Counted from the first letter of the stretch, positions 1 to 5,310 are shown. The stretch is 5,328 bases of DNA from Candidatus Falkowbacteria bacterium RIFOXYC2_FULL_48_21 (GCA_001778275.1 MFGM01000010.1:1-5328); one strand, 5' to 3'. Numbers and translations are program-made. The notes: generated by a model from the letters alone, not told the origin.

Positions 1-7
1 AGTCGGC

Positions 8-36
8 TTGCAATTATTAGCATTATATTATATAAT
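8..36 (+). promoter_or_regulatory. Sigma70-type promoter of the initiator tRNA gene
   Basis: A -35-like hexamer TTGCAA (8-13, 4 of 6 consensus bases) lies exactly 17 bases upstream of a perfect -10 hexamer TATAAT (31-36). Initiation would be expected near position 43, about 14 bases before the mature 5' end of the tRNA at 57, leaving a short leader for RNase P to remove. It is read directly from sequence. Perfect -10, ideal spacing and position in front of a stable RNA gene make it the most convincing promoter in the window. The second tRNA, 75 bases after the first, may share this transcript. Confidence 0.75.
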
Positions 37-56
37 CTAGCACGTATCCTCAATTT

Positions 57-132
57 AGCGGGGTAGAGCAGTTGGCAGCTCGCCGGGCTCATAATCCGGA
101 GGTCGCAGGTTCAAATCCTGCCCCCGCCACCA
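57..132 (+). tRNA. Initiator tRNA-fMet (anticodon CAT)
   Basis: A full cloverleaf can be drawn. The acceptor stem is 57-63 with 122-128, the D stem GAGC/GCTC, the anticodon stem CCGGG/TCCGG around loop CTCATAA (CAT at 90-92), and the T arm GCAGG-TTCAAAT-CCTGC. A73 follows, and CCA is encoded at 130-132. Three marks identify it as the initiator rather than an elongator. Base 1 and base 72 do not pair (A against C), which blocks EF-Tu use and allows formylation. The D stem has the purine11:pyrimidine24 pair A11:U24. The anticodon stem has G29:C41 and G30:C40. The third pair of the usual three consecutive G:C pairs is here G31:U39. Known role: the formylated tRNA starts translation in the ribosomal P site. 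Confidence 0.93.
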
Positions 133-207
133 AAAATTATTTGAACTTTATATTTTTAACTTTAAATTTGTTTTGAATTTGTAGCTTTGAGTTTTGTATT
201 TCCTTCT

Positions 208-284
208 GCCAGGGTAGCTCAGTTGGTAAGAGCGAGGGAATCATAACCCCTAGGTCGGCGGTTCGATCCCGCCCCCTGGTACCA
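208..284 (+). tRNA. tRNA with anticodon CAT (elongator Met, or Ile2)
   Basis: A complete cloverleaf is present. The acceptor stem is 208-214 with 274-280 (G1:U72 wobble, other six pairs canonical), the D stem GCTC/GAGC, anticodon CAT at 242-244, variable loop AGGTC, T stem GGCGG/CCGCC with TTCGATC loop, then A73 and encoded CCA. The anticodon stem AGGGA/CCCCT closes with an A31-C39 mismatch, and position 32 is A rather than the usual pyrimidine. It lacks initiator marks: the D stem is C11:G24. A CAT anticodon serves elongator tRNA-Met or, when C34 is changed to lysidine by TilS, tRNA-Ile for AUA codons. C3:G70 and G5:C68 recall the E. coli elongator tRNA-Met, so I lean to Met, but E. coli identity rules may not apply here. 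Confidence 0.88.
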
Positions 285-328
285 TCCTTCTCCCCGTTGG
301 GGCCTCGGAATACACAGCCACCTGCAAC

Positions 329-355
329 TTTACCGATCCCCTTCACAATTATAAC
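329..355 (+). promoter_or_regulatory. Possible weak promoter for the metallophosphoesterase gene
   Basis: A -10-like TATAAC (350-355) lies 15 bases after a -35-like TTTACC (329-334), and the ATG at 374 would sit about 12 bases after the expected start of transcription. Spacing is shorter than the ideal 17 and the hexamers are imperfect, so this is tentative. The rest of the 285-373 gap holds only a weak CCCC-GTT-GGGG hairpin (292-302) with no T-tract, so no clear tRNA terminator is seen and read-through from the tRNA genes is an alternative source of transcription. Confidence 0.3.
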
Positions 356-373
356 CGCTTAGCAATCTGCCAC

Positions 374-1330
374 ATGCGTTTCGTTTTCGACGCAACAATC
401 GCCTTTGTCCTATTTTTCTCCGCCTACTGGGCGTATGTCCTCATACGGTCTTTTTTTTATGATCGCGAAAATCAAAATCGCACCAAGTTGATTCGCGGGT
501 TTTTGATCGCCTGTTTACTGGTCGGCTATTTCCTTGTTTTCTGGGGGAGCTTCATCGAACCACGGCGCCTCGTTGTACGCGACGTGCCAATCGATCTCAA
601 AACCACCGCTAAACACGAGCAAATCAAGATCGCCTTTTTGTCCGACTTCCATCTTGGCCATTACAAAAAGTCTTTCTTTGTTAAACGTATCGTCAAACAG
701 GTCATCAAACAAAATCCGGACGTGGTTTTGCTCGGCGGCGACTACATCCTCGGCGGCGACGGCTCGAACGCCAAATATCTGGCGCCGCTGAAAGATCTGT
801 CCGATCGCTATCCCGTTTACGCTGTCATGGGCAATCACGAATTTCATCTGGCCAACGAAAACGATTCCCACCTTGTTGACCGTACCGCCACCCTCCGATG
901 GTTATTTGAAAAGCTAAACATCAAGATATTGGAAAACAAAACTGCCATCATCACCGTTAATGACTCGAGGTTTAACTTGACCGGCTTGCCGGAAATCTGG
1001 ACACATAAAGTCAACTTTCACATCGCGGAAATCAATCAAGATCCTCACCTCCCAAACGTTTTACTCGTGCACAATCCGGAGATTATTCTCGACGAAAACG
1101 CCAACAAGTACGAACTGATCATTTCCGGCCATACACACGGCGGTCAAATTCGCCTTCCATTTGTCGGTTCACTGGCGCCGTTGCCGACCAAGCTCGGTCG
1201 TTATTTCGATCAAGGTTTGTTTCCGACCAAAAACGGGTATCTGTATATTTCCTCCGGTCTCGGTGAATCCGGCGCGCGGGCCAGATTATTTGATCCGCCG
1301 GAGATAACCATCCTCAACCTAGATTTATAA
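374..1330 (+). CDS. Membrane-anchored metallophosphoesterase, YkuE/YaeI type
   Basis: This 318-residue protein carries two hydrophobic segments at the N-terminus (about residues 6-28 and 42-60), then a calcineurin-like phosphoesterase domain from about residue 85. All metal-binding motifs of the family are visible: SDFHLG (D91, H93), GGD (D123), GNHE (N154, H155), H233 in LLVHNPE, and GHTHGGQ (H253, H255). The C-terminal SSGLGESGARARLFDPPEI stretch is typical of the YkuE/YaeI branch. Family members are two-metal hydrolases of phosphoesters or pyrophosphates, some linked to lipid or cell-envelope substrates; the actual substrate cannot be read here. The catalytic domain should be tethered to the membrane, but its side is not certain. 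The ATG at 374 is chosen because it includes the first membrane segment; no Shine-Dalgarno precedes it. The gene stands alone on the + strand and ends at a strong terminator. Confidence 0.92.
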   Translation: MRFVFDATIAFVLFFSAYWAYVLIRSFFYDRENQNRTKLIRGFLIACLLVGYFLVFWGSFIEPRRLVVRDVPIDLKTTAKHEQIKIAFLSDFHLGHYKKSFFVKRIVKQVIKQNPDVVLLGGDYILGGDGSNAKYLAPLKDLSDRYPVYAVMGNHEFHLANENDSHLVDRTATLRWLFEKLNIKILENKTAIITVNDSRFNLTGLPEIWTHKVNFHIAEINQDPHLPNVLLVHNPEIILDENANKYELIISGHTHGGQIRLPFVGSLAPLPTKLGRYFDQGLFPTKNGYLYISSGLGESGARARLFDPPEITILNLDL

Positions 1331-1342
1331 TTACCCAATATC

Positions 1343-1368
1343 AAAAATCGCCCGCGCGGGCGATTTTT
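1343..1368. terminator. Bidirectional intrinsic terminator between convergent genes
   Basis: A 26-base perfect palindrome is built from AAAAATCG, a central CCCGCGCGGG and CGATTTTT. It gives a GC-rich stem flanked by an A-tract on one side and a T-tract on the other, so it works as a Rho-independent terminator on both strands. It starts 12 bases after the stop of the metallophosphoesterase gene and lies 10 bases past the stop of the convergent glycosyltransferase gene (1379). On the + strand the T-tract continues as GTTTT. The tight central turn means the hairpin loop must open a few of the middle C:G pairs. Confidence 0.88.
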
Positions 1369-1378
1369 GTTTTATCCG

Positions 1379-2518
1379 CTATTTCAAAATATCTAAAATT
1401 TTTTTTGCCCCGGCTCGCCAATCGAAACGCTTCACGCGATCCAAGCCACCACTAATTAACTGATACCGCAACACCTTATCATGCAAAACCGCCTTCAACG
1501 CACGGCACAAAGCCACAGGATCATCCGGATCAACCAGCACGGCCGCATCACCGACTATTTCGCGCAGTGAAGAATTATCGCTGGTAACGACCGGTACGCC
1601 GAGAGACATGGCTTCGGCCACGGGAAAACCGAATCCTTCATAGTAAGACGGATAAACAAACGCTTGGCAATTTTTTAACAAAATATTTCGTTCACGATTA
1701 CTCACCTTGCCGATATATATAATCCGCGCCGCGGCCAATCGACAATTGGAATCAACAAGCTCATTCAAAATTGGCTGATATTTCCAGCCGCGCGCGCCGG
1801 CGATTACCAACTTTATCCGTTCCTCCTCATTATCAAAAAGGTAAGCAAAAAACGACTTTATTAAATTCGAAATATTTTTTCGCGGCTCAATCGTTCCCAA
1901 ATATAAAACATACCCATCGATCAAGCCGTACTTTTTCAAAACATTATTCATCTCCTCCGGCAAATAATCAGCCTTGACCGTCACGCCCGGGTGAATCGCA
2001 AACACTTTTTCCGGTTTAACATGAAAAATCGTCAACAAATCTTGCTTGGTGTTTTCCGACACACACACCACTGCCCGCGCCCGGCGAACGCTGAAGGGAA
2101 CGACCACGCGCCGAGAAAACCATTGACCGTCAGGGAACCATTCGGGATGTTTGTATATCGCGAGGTCATGAACCACGACCAACGCTTTCCCGCGATAAAA
2201 AAGCGGCATACTGTTCGCCGGAAAAATCGCCCAGTCTAATTTTTCTTTTCGCATGACGCGCGCAAATCGCACATGATTGGACCACAATGGCAAACGCAAT
2301 TCGGCGCGTAACACCTTGACGATTTTCACGCGCGCATTGTCGCCACGCACTTTGTGAATCGTTTCCGGCCCAAGATCGCCATGGCAAAACAGAACGTATT
2401 CATTAACGCGATCAAGCGATAACAAGTTTTTCATCAAATGATAAATGTAGCGCTCCACGCCGGCGCCTTCGTTTTTCTGCACGTCGTAAATTTTTCGACA
2501 ATCAATGCCTACACGCAT
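1379..2518 (-). CDS. GT4-family glycosyltransferase (GT-B fold)
   Basis: This 379-residue protein has the two-domain GT-B layout of family GT4. The N-terminal acceptor domain has the glycine-containing GAGVERY segment (residues 18-24) and HDLA (117-120). The C-terminal nucleotide-sugar domain starts near YLGTIEPRKN (206-215) and contains the E-x7-E signature in EGFGFPVAE (E294, E302). GVPVVTSDNSSLREIVGDAA follows, which usually contacts the donor. Such retaining enzymes transfer a sugar, often mannose or glucose, from an NDP donor onto a glycolipid, capsule or O-antigen-like acceptor at the cytoplasmic face of the membrane; donor and acceptor cannot be deduced here. It is full length, with no membrane segment. 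It is last in the minus-strand cluster, 84 bases after the carboxypeptidase, and ends at the shared terminator. The upstream sequence GAACTTGTGTT has no Shine-Dalgarno. Confidence 0.93.
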   Translation of the reverse strand: MRVGIDCRKIYDVQKNEGAGVERYIYHLMKNLLSLDRVNEYVLFCHGDLGPETIHKVRGDNARVKIVKVLRAELRLPLWSNHVRFARVMRKEKLDWAIFPANSMPLFYRGKALVVVHDLAIYKHPEWFPDGQWFSRRVVVPFSVRRARAVVCVSENTKQDLLTIFHVKPEKVFAIHPGVTVKADYLPEEMNNVLKKYGLIDGYVLYLGTIEPRKNISNLIKSFFAYLFDNEEERIKLVIAGARGWKYQPILNELVDSNCRLAAARIIYIGKVSNRERNILLKNCQAFVYPSYYEGFGFPVAEAMSLGVPVVTSDNSSLREIVGDAAVLVDPDDPVALCRALKAVLHDKVLRYQLISGGLDRVKRFDWRAGAKKILDILK

Positions 2519-2523
2519 AACAC

Positions 2524-2598
2524 AAGTTCAAAGTGCAAAGTGTAAAGTTATGTAAAATCAATTTAGAAGTGCCACTTTGAACTTTGCACTTTTGACTT
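2524..2598. repeat. Imperfect inverted repeat of ACTTTG-type units
   Basis: Nearly the whole 84-base gap between the carboxypeptidase and the glycosyltransferase is one inverted repeat. The arm at 2524-2541 matches the complement of 2581-2598 at 16 of 18 positions, with an exact 12-base core (AAAGTGCAAAGT at 2530-2541; ACTTTGCACTTT at 2581-2592). Each arm is itself made of short repeated CAAAGTG/TGTAAAG-like units. In the minus-strand transcript it would form a hairpin with a loop of about 39 bases. It lacks a GC-rich stem and following T-tract, so it does not look like an intrinsic terminator. A role in mRNA processing or attenuation is possible, or it is simply an expanded intergenic repeat. 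Confidence 0.7.
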
Positions 2599-2602
2599 TG
2601 GA

Positions 2603-3502
2603 TTACTGCCATGCGTAGTTGGAATAAACCCAATCCGCAATCACCTTTACGTCCTGAAACCGCTGGTCGATATTCGGGCTATCAAGCACGACAATTACCA
2701 CGGCACGATGATTATTTTCAATCTCCACGCCAAGGCAATAGCCGGCCTCAAACAAATACCCGGTTTTGCCGCCGATCAATTCGTAACCGTGTTTCTTGTC
2801 GTTTAAAAAACTACCGAGCAAAATATCGGTATTGTTGATTTTTCTCAATTTATTGTTGTTCAAAATGCGAAACGAGTATGACGGCTGCAACACGGACTCT
2901 CTGATTTCATTTTTTTGCATGGCGAAATGAATCAACCGCGCCACGTCCTGCGCCGTGGACAAATTCAATTCACTAAGACCGGTCGGATCGGCAAAATCGG
3001 AATTGGCCATATCGAGCGCCACCGCCTTGGCGTTCATCTTCGCGACAAAATCAACTTCGCTCATGCCCATACCGCGAATCATCGCTCTAATCGCATTATT
3101 GTCAGAAGCGATTAAGGCGGATTTCCACAAATCAACAAATTTCAATCGTTCACCGCGATATAAATGCGGAAAAGCACCGGTTGTTTCATCCGACTTTTGC
3201 ATTTCCACTTCCAAATTCCAATCCGGCTTCATTTCCAAAATCACGAGCGCGGTCATCAGCTTGGTGATGCTGGCGATCGGCTGACGCAAATTACTATCTT
3301 TTTGCAAAAGCAATTTACCGCTATTCACGTCAATGGCCACAAACCGCTTAGCGGCCACGTCAACGCCGACATTCTCCGGGTTGATCCGCTCGGGCGCCGC
3401 CGCCTCATCTATTGTCTCGACATTAAAAAACGGGCGATCGGCAAAATAAACATTGCCGGTCCCGTTTATTAGTAACAAAGTTAAAATTATTTTCAGCAAC
3501 AT
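2603..3502 (-). CDS. D-alanyl-D-alanine carboxypeptidase (peptidase S11, penicillin-binding protein)
   Basis: This 299-residue protein has all three active-site motifs of the serine DD-peptidase fold in order: SxxK as SITK (S78, K81), SxN as SDN (S133, N135) and KTG (246-248) in GGKTGYLFEAG. PTGLSELNLSTAQDVARL (173-190) is also typical of family S11. The enzyme removes the terminal D-Ala from peptidoglycan pentapeptides outside the membrane and thus limits cross-linking. Residues 1-21 form a short hydrophobic signal or anchor segment with a possible cleavage after VYFA. The protein ends soon after the catalytic domain, without the extra C-terminal domain and amphipathic anchor of PBP5, so it is a short form. 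The ATG overlaps the upstream gene's TAA by one base (TAATG), which suggests coupled translation. Which dac paralogue it equals cannot be told. Confidence 0.94.
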   Translation of the reverse strand: MLLKIILTLLLINGTGNVYFADRPFFNVETIDEAAAPERINPENVGVDVAAKRFVAIDVNSGKLLLQKDSNLRQPIASITKLMTALVILEMKPDWNLEVEMQKSDETTGAFPHLYRGERLKFVDLWKSALIASDNNAIRAMIRGMGMSEVDFVAKMNAKAVALDMANSDFADPTGLSELNLSTAQDVARLIHFAMQKNEIRESVLQPSYSFRILNNNKLRKINNTDILLGSFLNDKKHGYELIGGKTGYLFEAGYCLGVEIENNHRAVVIVVLDSPNIDQRFQDVKVIADWVYSNYAWQ

Positions 3503-3855
3503 TAATTCTGCCCGAACAATTTATTAATAATCGCGTGAAACATTCCACTTTTTTTTCGATTAGCCGGCACTTCGCCGAGCCTATCTGCGCGAGCCACGTC
3601 CTCGGCTGTCAATTTTGGCAGCTGCTGAACAAAGTTCTTCGGATCAGGCTGGTAATCTCCGGCCGAGATCTTACGATTCAACTCGGTCAGCGCCGCCGCT
3701 TCCTGTTGGCTATTCGCAACCACCTTGGCCTGCCAGACCCGAAACGCCTGCTCCGCGCCTTGTTTGTTTTTCTGCTTGACGGCCGGATCCACTTCCGGCC
3801 GCGGCATTTGGCGAACAAAGTTTTTACTGTCCGCCGTTGGCATTGTCTCCGTCAT
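3502..3855 (-). CDS. Small hypothetical protein with a duplicated D-x-KNFV-x-Q-x-P motif
   Basis: I do not recognise this family. The frame opens at 3915 (137 codons), but that start would overlap scpB by 92 bases. An ATG at 3855 (117 codons, 32-base overlap) or at 3843 (GGAG three bases before it, 20-base overlap) is more likely; I give 3855 as a compromise. The protein is hydrophilic, rich in Q, K and A, with no membrane segment or signal peptide. Counted from the 3855 start, DSKNFVRQMP (residues 9-18) recurs as DPKNFVQQLP (71-80), 7 of 10 identical. Between them lies a probable charged helix, and a basic stretch NRKKSGMFHAIINKLFGQN forms the C-terminus. Its stop overlaps the carboxypeptidase start, so it sits inside the scp-carboxypeptidase operon. 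A structural or adaptor role is only a guess. Confidence 0.7.
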   Translation of the reverse strand: MTETMPTADSKNFVRQMPRPEVDPAVKQKNKQGAEQAFRVWQAKVVANSQQEAAALTELNRKISAGDYQPDPKNFVQQLPKLTAEDVARADRLGEVPANRKKSGMFHAIINKLFGQN

Positions 3856-4408
3856 ATTTTTTTTCGTTAATTTCCAAAATGCTTTCCAAATTTTCCGCCA
3901 CGTGAAGTCGCGCATAATCTGGCAGATCGGACGCCGCGTTTAAACCCAAATATTTCAAAAAATCAACCGTTACTCGATAATAAATCTGACCGTTGCCCGC
4001 GCCTTCGTCTCCGACAATCAATCCGCGAATCAAAAGATTGCGGATAATCAAACTGCAATTAACACCGCGGATCTGCTCCAGTTCCGACTTGGCGATCGGG
4101 CCACGATAGGCCACCACGGTCAACGTTTCGAGCGATGCCGGCGTAAGTTCACCGGTCATATCTTCATTAAGAAACTTTTTAACCAAATCGCTCGCGGCCG
4201 CGTTCGTGACCATTTGAATGTCTTCGCCGGATTGAATGATTTGCACGCCGCTTTCGAGAACATTATACTTCGCCTTCAGGTCTTCAACCACCTGGTCAAA
4301 CTCCTCGCGCGGCAATTTAACGTTGTTTTTAGAGATAAAAGCATACAGCCACTTCAGGCTCAACGGCTTCGGCGAAGCAAAGATAAGACTTTCTATTTTT
4401 ATTTTCAT
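3824..4408 (-). CDS. scpB: Segregation and condensation protein B (ScpB)
   Basis: This 194-residue protein matches the ScpB family through its full length. The N-terminal winged helix begins MKIKIESLIFASPKPLS. The second winged helix holds the signature ETLTVVAYRGPIAKSELEQI (94-113), then RGVN (114-117) and IIRNLLIRGLIV. The IYYRVTVDFLKYLGL stretch (142-156) corresponds to the usual Y-x-T-x-x-FL-x-x-FGL ending. ScpB is the KITE subunit: two copies bind the central part of ScpA and help it bridge the SMC ATPase heads in the condensin-like complex that organises and segregates the chromosome. The last 13 residues are acidic and low in complexity and overlap the next gene. scpB lies 113 bases downstream of scpA, and a large inverted repeat fills that gap. 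The sequence before the ATG (AACACTCTTCT) has no Shine-Dalgarno. Confidence 0.96.
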   Translation of the reverse strand: MKIKIESLIFASPKPLSLKWLYAFISKNNVKLPREEFDQVVEDLKAKYNVLESGVQIIQSGEDIQMVTNAAASDLVKKFLNEDMTGELTPASLETLTVVAYRGPIAKSELEQIRGVNCSLIIRNLLIRGLIVGDEGAGNGQIYYRVTVDFLKYLGLNAASDLPDYARLHVAENLESILEINEKKYDGDNANGGQ

Positions 4409-4416
4409 AGAAGAGT

Positions 4417-4522
4417 GTTACAGATGTACAGATTAAAGGTACAGATAATACAGATTACTAAAATAGTTTAGGCTTATTGCGGTTATCTGTACAATCTGTA
4501 TGTTTATCTGTACATCTGTAAC
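4417..4522. repeat. Large inverted repeat (long hairpin) between scpA and scpB
   Basis: The outer arms are exact for 17 bases (4417-4433 against 4506-4522), and an inner tier pairs 15 of 18 bases (4440-4457 against 4482-4499 or so). Each half carries four ACAGAT units, or ATCTGT in the other half. Units start at 4420, 4428, 4441 and 4450 on the left and at 4485, 4494, 4506 and 4514 on the right. The right arm runs into the scpA stop codon (4522-4524). In the minus-strand mRNA the whole gap could fold into one long hairpin around a loop near 4458-4481. It is AT-rich and has no T-tract at its end, so an intrinsic terminator is unlikely. Confidence 0.85.
4485..4520 (-). repeat. 36-nt repeat, inverted copy at the scpA 3' end
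   Basis: This 36-base segment is the exact reverse complement of 5217-5252, with no mismatch, so scpA is bracketed by a perfect inverted repeat. It is also the right arm of the larger hairpin at 4417-4522. It begins ATCTGTACAATCTG on the + strand and ends one base before the scpA stop codon. Confidence 0.9.
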
Positions 4523-5211
4523 TACAATTTTTCAATCATTATATCGTCAAAGTTCTTGGTCTGCTTCAGTTTTAAATGTCGTTGCTTGACCAACTCGAGC
4601 AAAGCAAGAAAATTCATAATCACCTCCGTCTTGGTTTTGGCGGACTCAATGAGCGAACGAAACCCAAACTTCGTTTGCTTGGCTAAAAAATCCTTGATTT
4701 CTAAAATCTTTTGTTGAAGACTGATGGTTCTTTCCATTATTTGGCGAGGAATCTTGACCAATGGATCAAGCCGCCGCAACACCGCCAGCATGGCCGCTTG
4801 CATGACAAGCGTTTTTAACTCTGGCGGCGGCGAAAACTCCACGTCCGTCTTGAACGGCGGCCGCTCGCGCGAGAAAGTGAAACGTTTTTCCAAAATGAGC
4901 GCGTTAATCTTCTTCGATGCCTCGACAAACTCTTTGTATAACTTCAATTGTTTTTCCAAATCGTCCAGATCACCTTCCTCGTCAATTTCCGGCAATATCG
5001 CCTTTGACTTCAGCAACAACAGCCGAGCGGCGACAAACAAAAAGTCAGCCAACTCTTCCGGATTTTTCTCTTCCATCTTTTCAATATACGCGAGAAACTG
5101 ATCCGTCACCTGGGCGATGGATATTTCGGTGATTTCCAACTTTTCTCCTTCAATCAACTGAAGCAACAAGTCCAGCGGGCCGTTAAACTTCTCCGATTTA
5201 ATTTCGTACAT
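4522..5211 (-). CDS. scpA: Segregation and condensation protein A (ScpA, kleisin)
   Basis: This 229-residue protein is a clear bacterial kleisin. The N-terminal SMC-binding segment holds FNGPLDLLLQLIE (9-21), followed by ISIAQVTDQFLAYIE (30-44) and the family helix ELADFLFVAARLLLLKSKAI (53-72). An acidic linker follows (EIDEEGDLDDLEKQ), then a central region that in homologues binds the ScpB dimer. The C-terminal winged helix (about 180-229) contains VIMNFLALLELVKQRHLKLKQ, which contacts the SMC head. Length is close to the family norm of about 230-260. With SMC and ScpB it forms the ring complex that compacts and separates newly replicated DNA. The start at 5211 gives the expected MYEIKSEKFNGPLD beginning; upstream GTACCAAT shows no Shine-Dalgarno. 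It is first in the minus-strand cluster, with scpB next. Confidence 0.96.
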   Translation of the reverse strand: MYEIKSEKFNGPLDLLLQLIEGEKLEITEISIAQVTDQFLAYIEKMEEKNPEELADFLFVAARLLLLKSKAILPEIDEEGDLDDLEKQLKLYKEFVEASKKINALILEKRFTFSRERPPFKTDVEFSPPPELKTLVMQAAMLAVLRRLDPLVKIPRQIMERTISLQQKILEIKDFLAKQTKFGFRSLIESAKTKTEVIMNFLALLELVKQRHLKLKQTKNFDDIMIEKL

Positions 5212-5216
5212 ATTGG

Positions 5217-5252
5217 TACAGATGTACAGATAAACATACAGATTGTACAGAT
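5217..5252 (+). repeat. 36-nt repeat, copy upstream of scpA
   Basis: This is the exact partner of the inverted copy at 4485-4520. ACAGAT units start at 5218, 5226, 5238 and 5247, that is with steps of 8, 12 and 9. The copy upstream of scpB (4420-4455) has steps of 8, 13 and 9 in the same orientation. In both places an 11-base TAAAATAGTTT (5262-5272 and 4459-4469) follows shortly after. Thus scpA and scpB each begin 6 to 11 bases downstream of the same kind of element when read on the minus strand. Confidence 0.88.
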
Positions 5253-5281
5253 TAGAGGGTGTAAAATAGTTTGTGTAAAGG

Positions 5282-5287
5282 TATAAT
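5282..5287 (+). promoter_or_regulatory. Possible -10 element for a rightward gene
   Basis: A perfect TATAAT occurs in the divergent gap upstream of scpA, 23 bases before an ATG at 5311. No good -35 is found at 16 to 18 bases upstream (GTGTAA at 5259-5264 is the best at 17). In AT-rich DNA a lone TATAAT is weak evidence. Confidence 0.35.
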
Positions 5288-5310
5288 GATGGATATTATT
5301 AAAAACCTTT

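Noticed and set aside
292..302. CCCC-GTT-GGGG hairpin after the second tRNA as a terminator
   Set aside because: The stem is only four pairs and no T-tract follows.
137..346. Minus-strand open frame of 69 codons, containing a GRDRTADLGVMIPSLLPTELPW-like segment
   Set aside because: It is the antisense of the second tRNA gene. This tRNA-derived peptide is a well-known false annotation, and the rest is AT-rich low-complexity sequence.
515..871. Minus-strand frame of 118 codons inside the metallophosphoesterase gene
   Set aside because: It lies wholly opposite a gene with all catalytic motifs intact and shows no family features of its own.
2955..3284. Plus-strand frame of 109 codons opposite the carboxypeptidase
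   Set aside because: It is a shadow of a confidently identified gene (SITK, SDN and KTG on the other strand), with no recognisable domain.
3856..3915. Longer N-terminus (start at 3915) for the small protein
   Set aside because: It would overlap scpB by 92 bases and adds a W/K-rich segment that is best explained as a by-product of the scpB reading frame.
4724..5101. Plus-strand frame of 125 codons opposite scpA
   Set aside because: The minus-strand frame is a clear full-length ScpA; the opposite frame is serine/asparagine-rich and looks like an antisense translation.
4417..5252. ACAGAT repeats as a possible CRISPR array
   Set aside because: Units are only 6 to 15 bases, spacing is 8 to 13 bases, orientation switches, a gene lies between the copies, and no cas gene is nearby.
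4485..5252. scpA with its inverted repeats as a classic insertion sequence
   Set aside because: The enclosed gene is a housekeeping kleisin and not a transposase, and no target-site duplication is seen outside the repeats.
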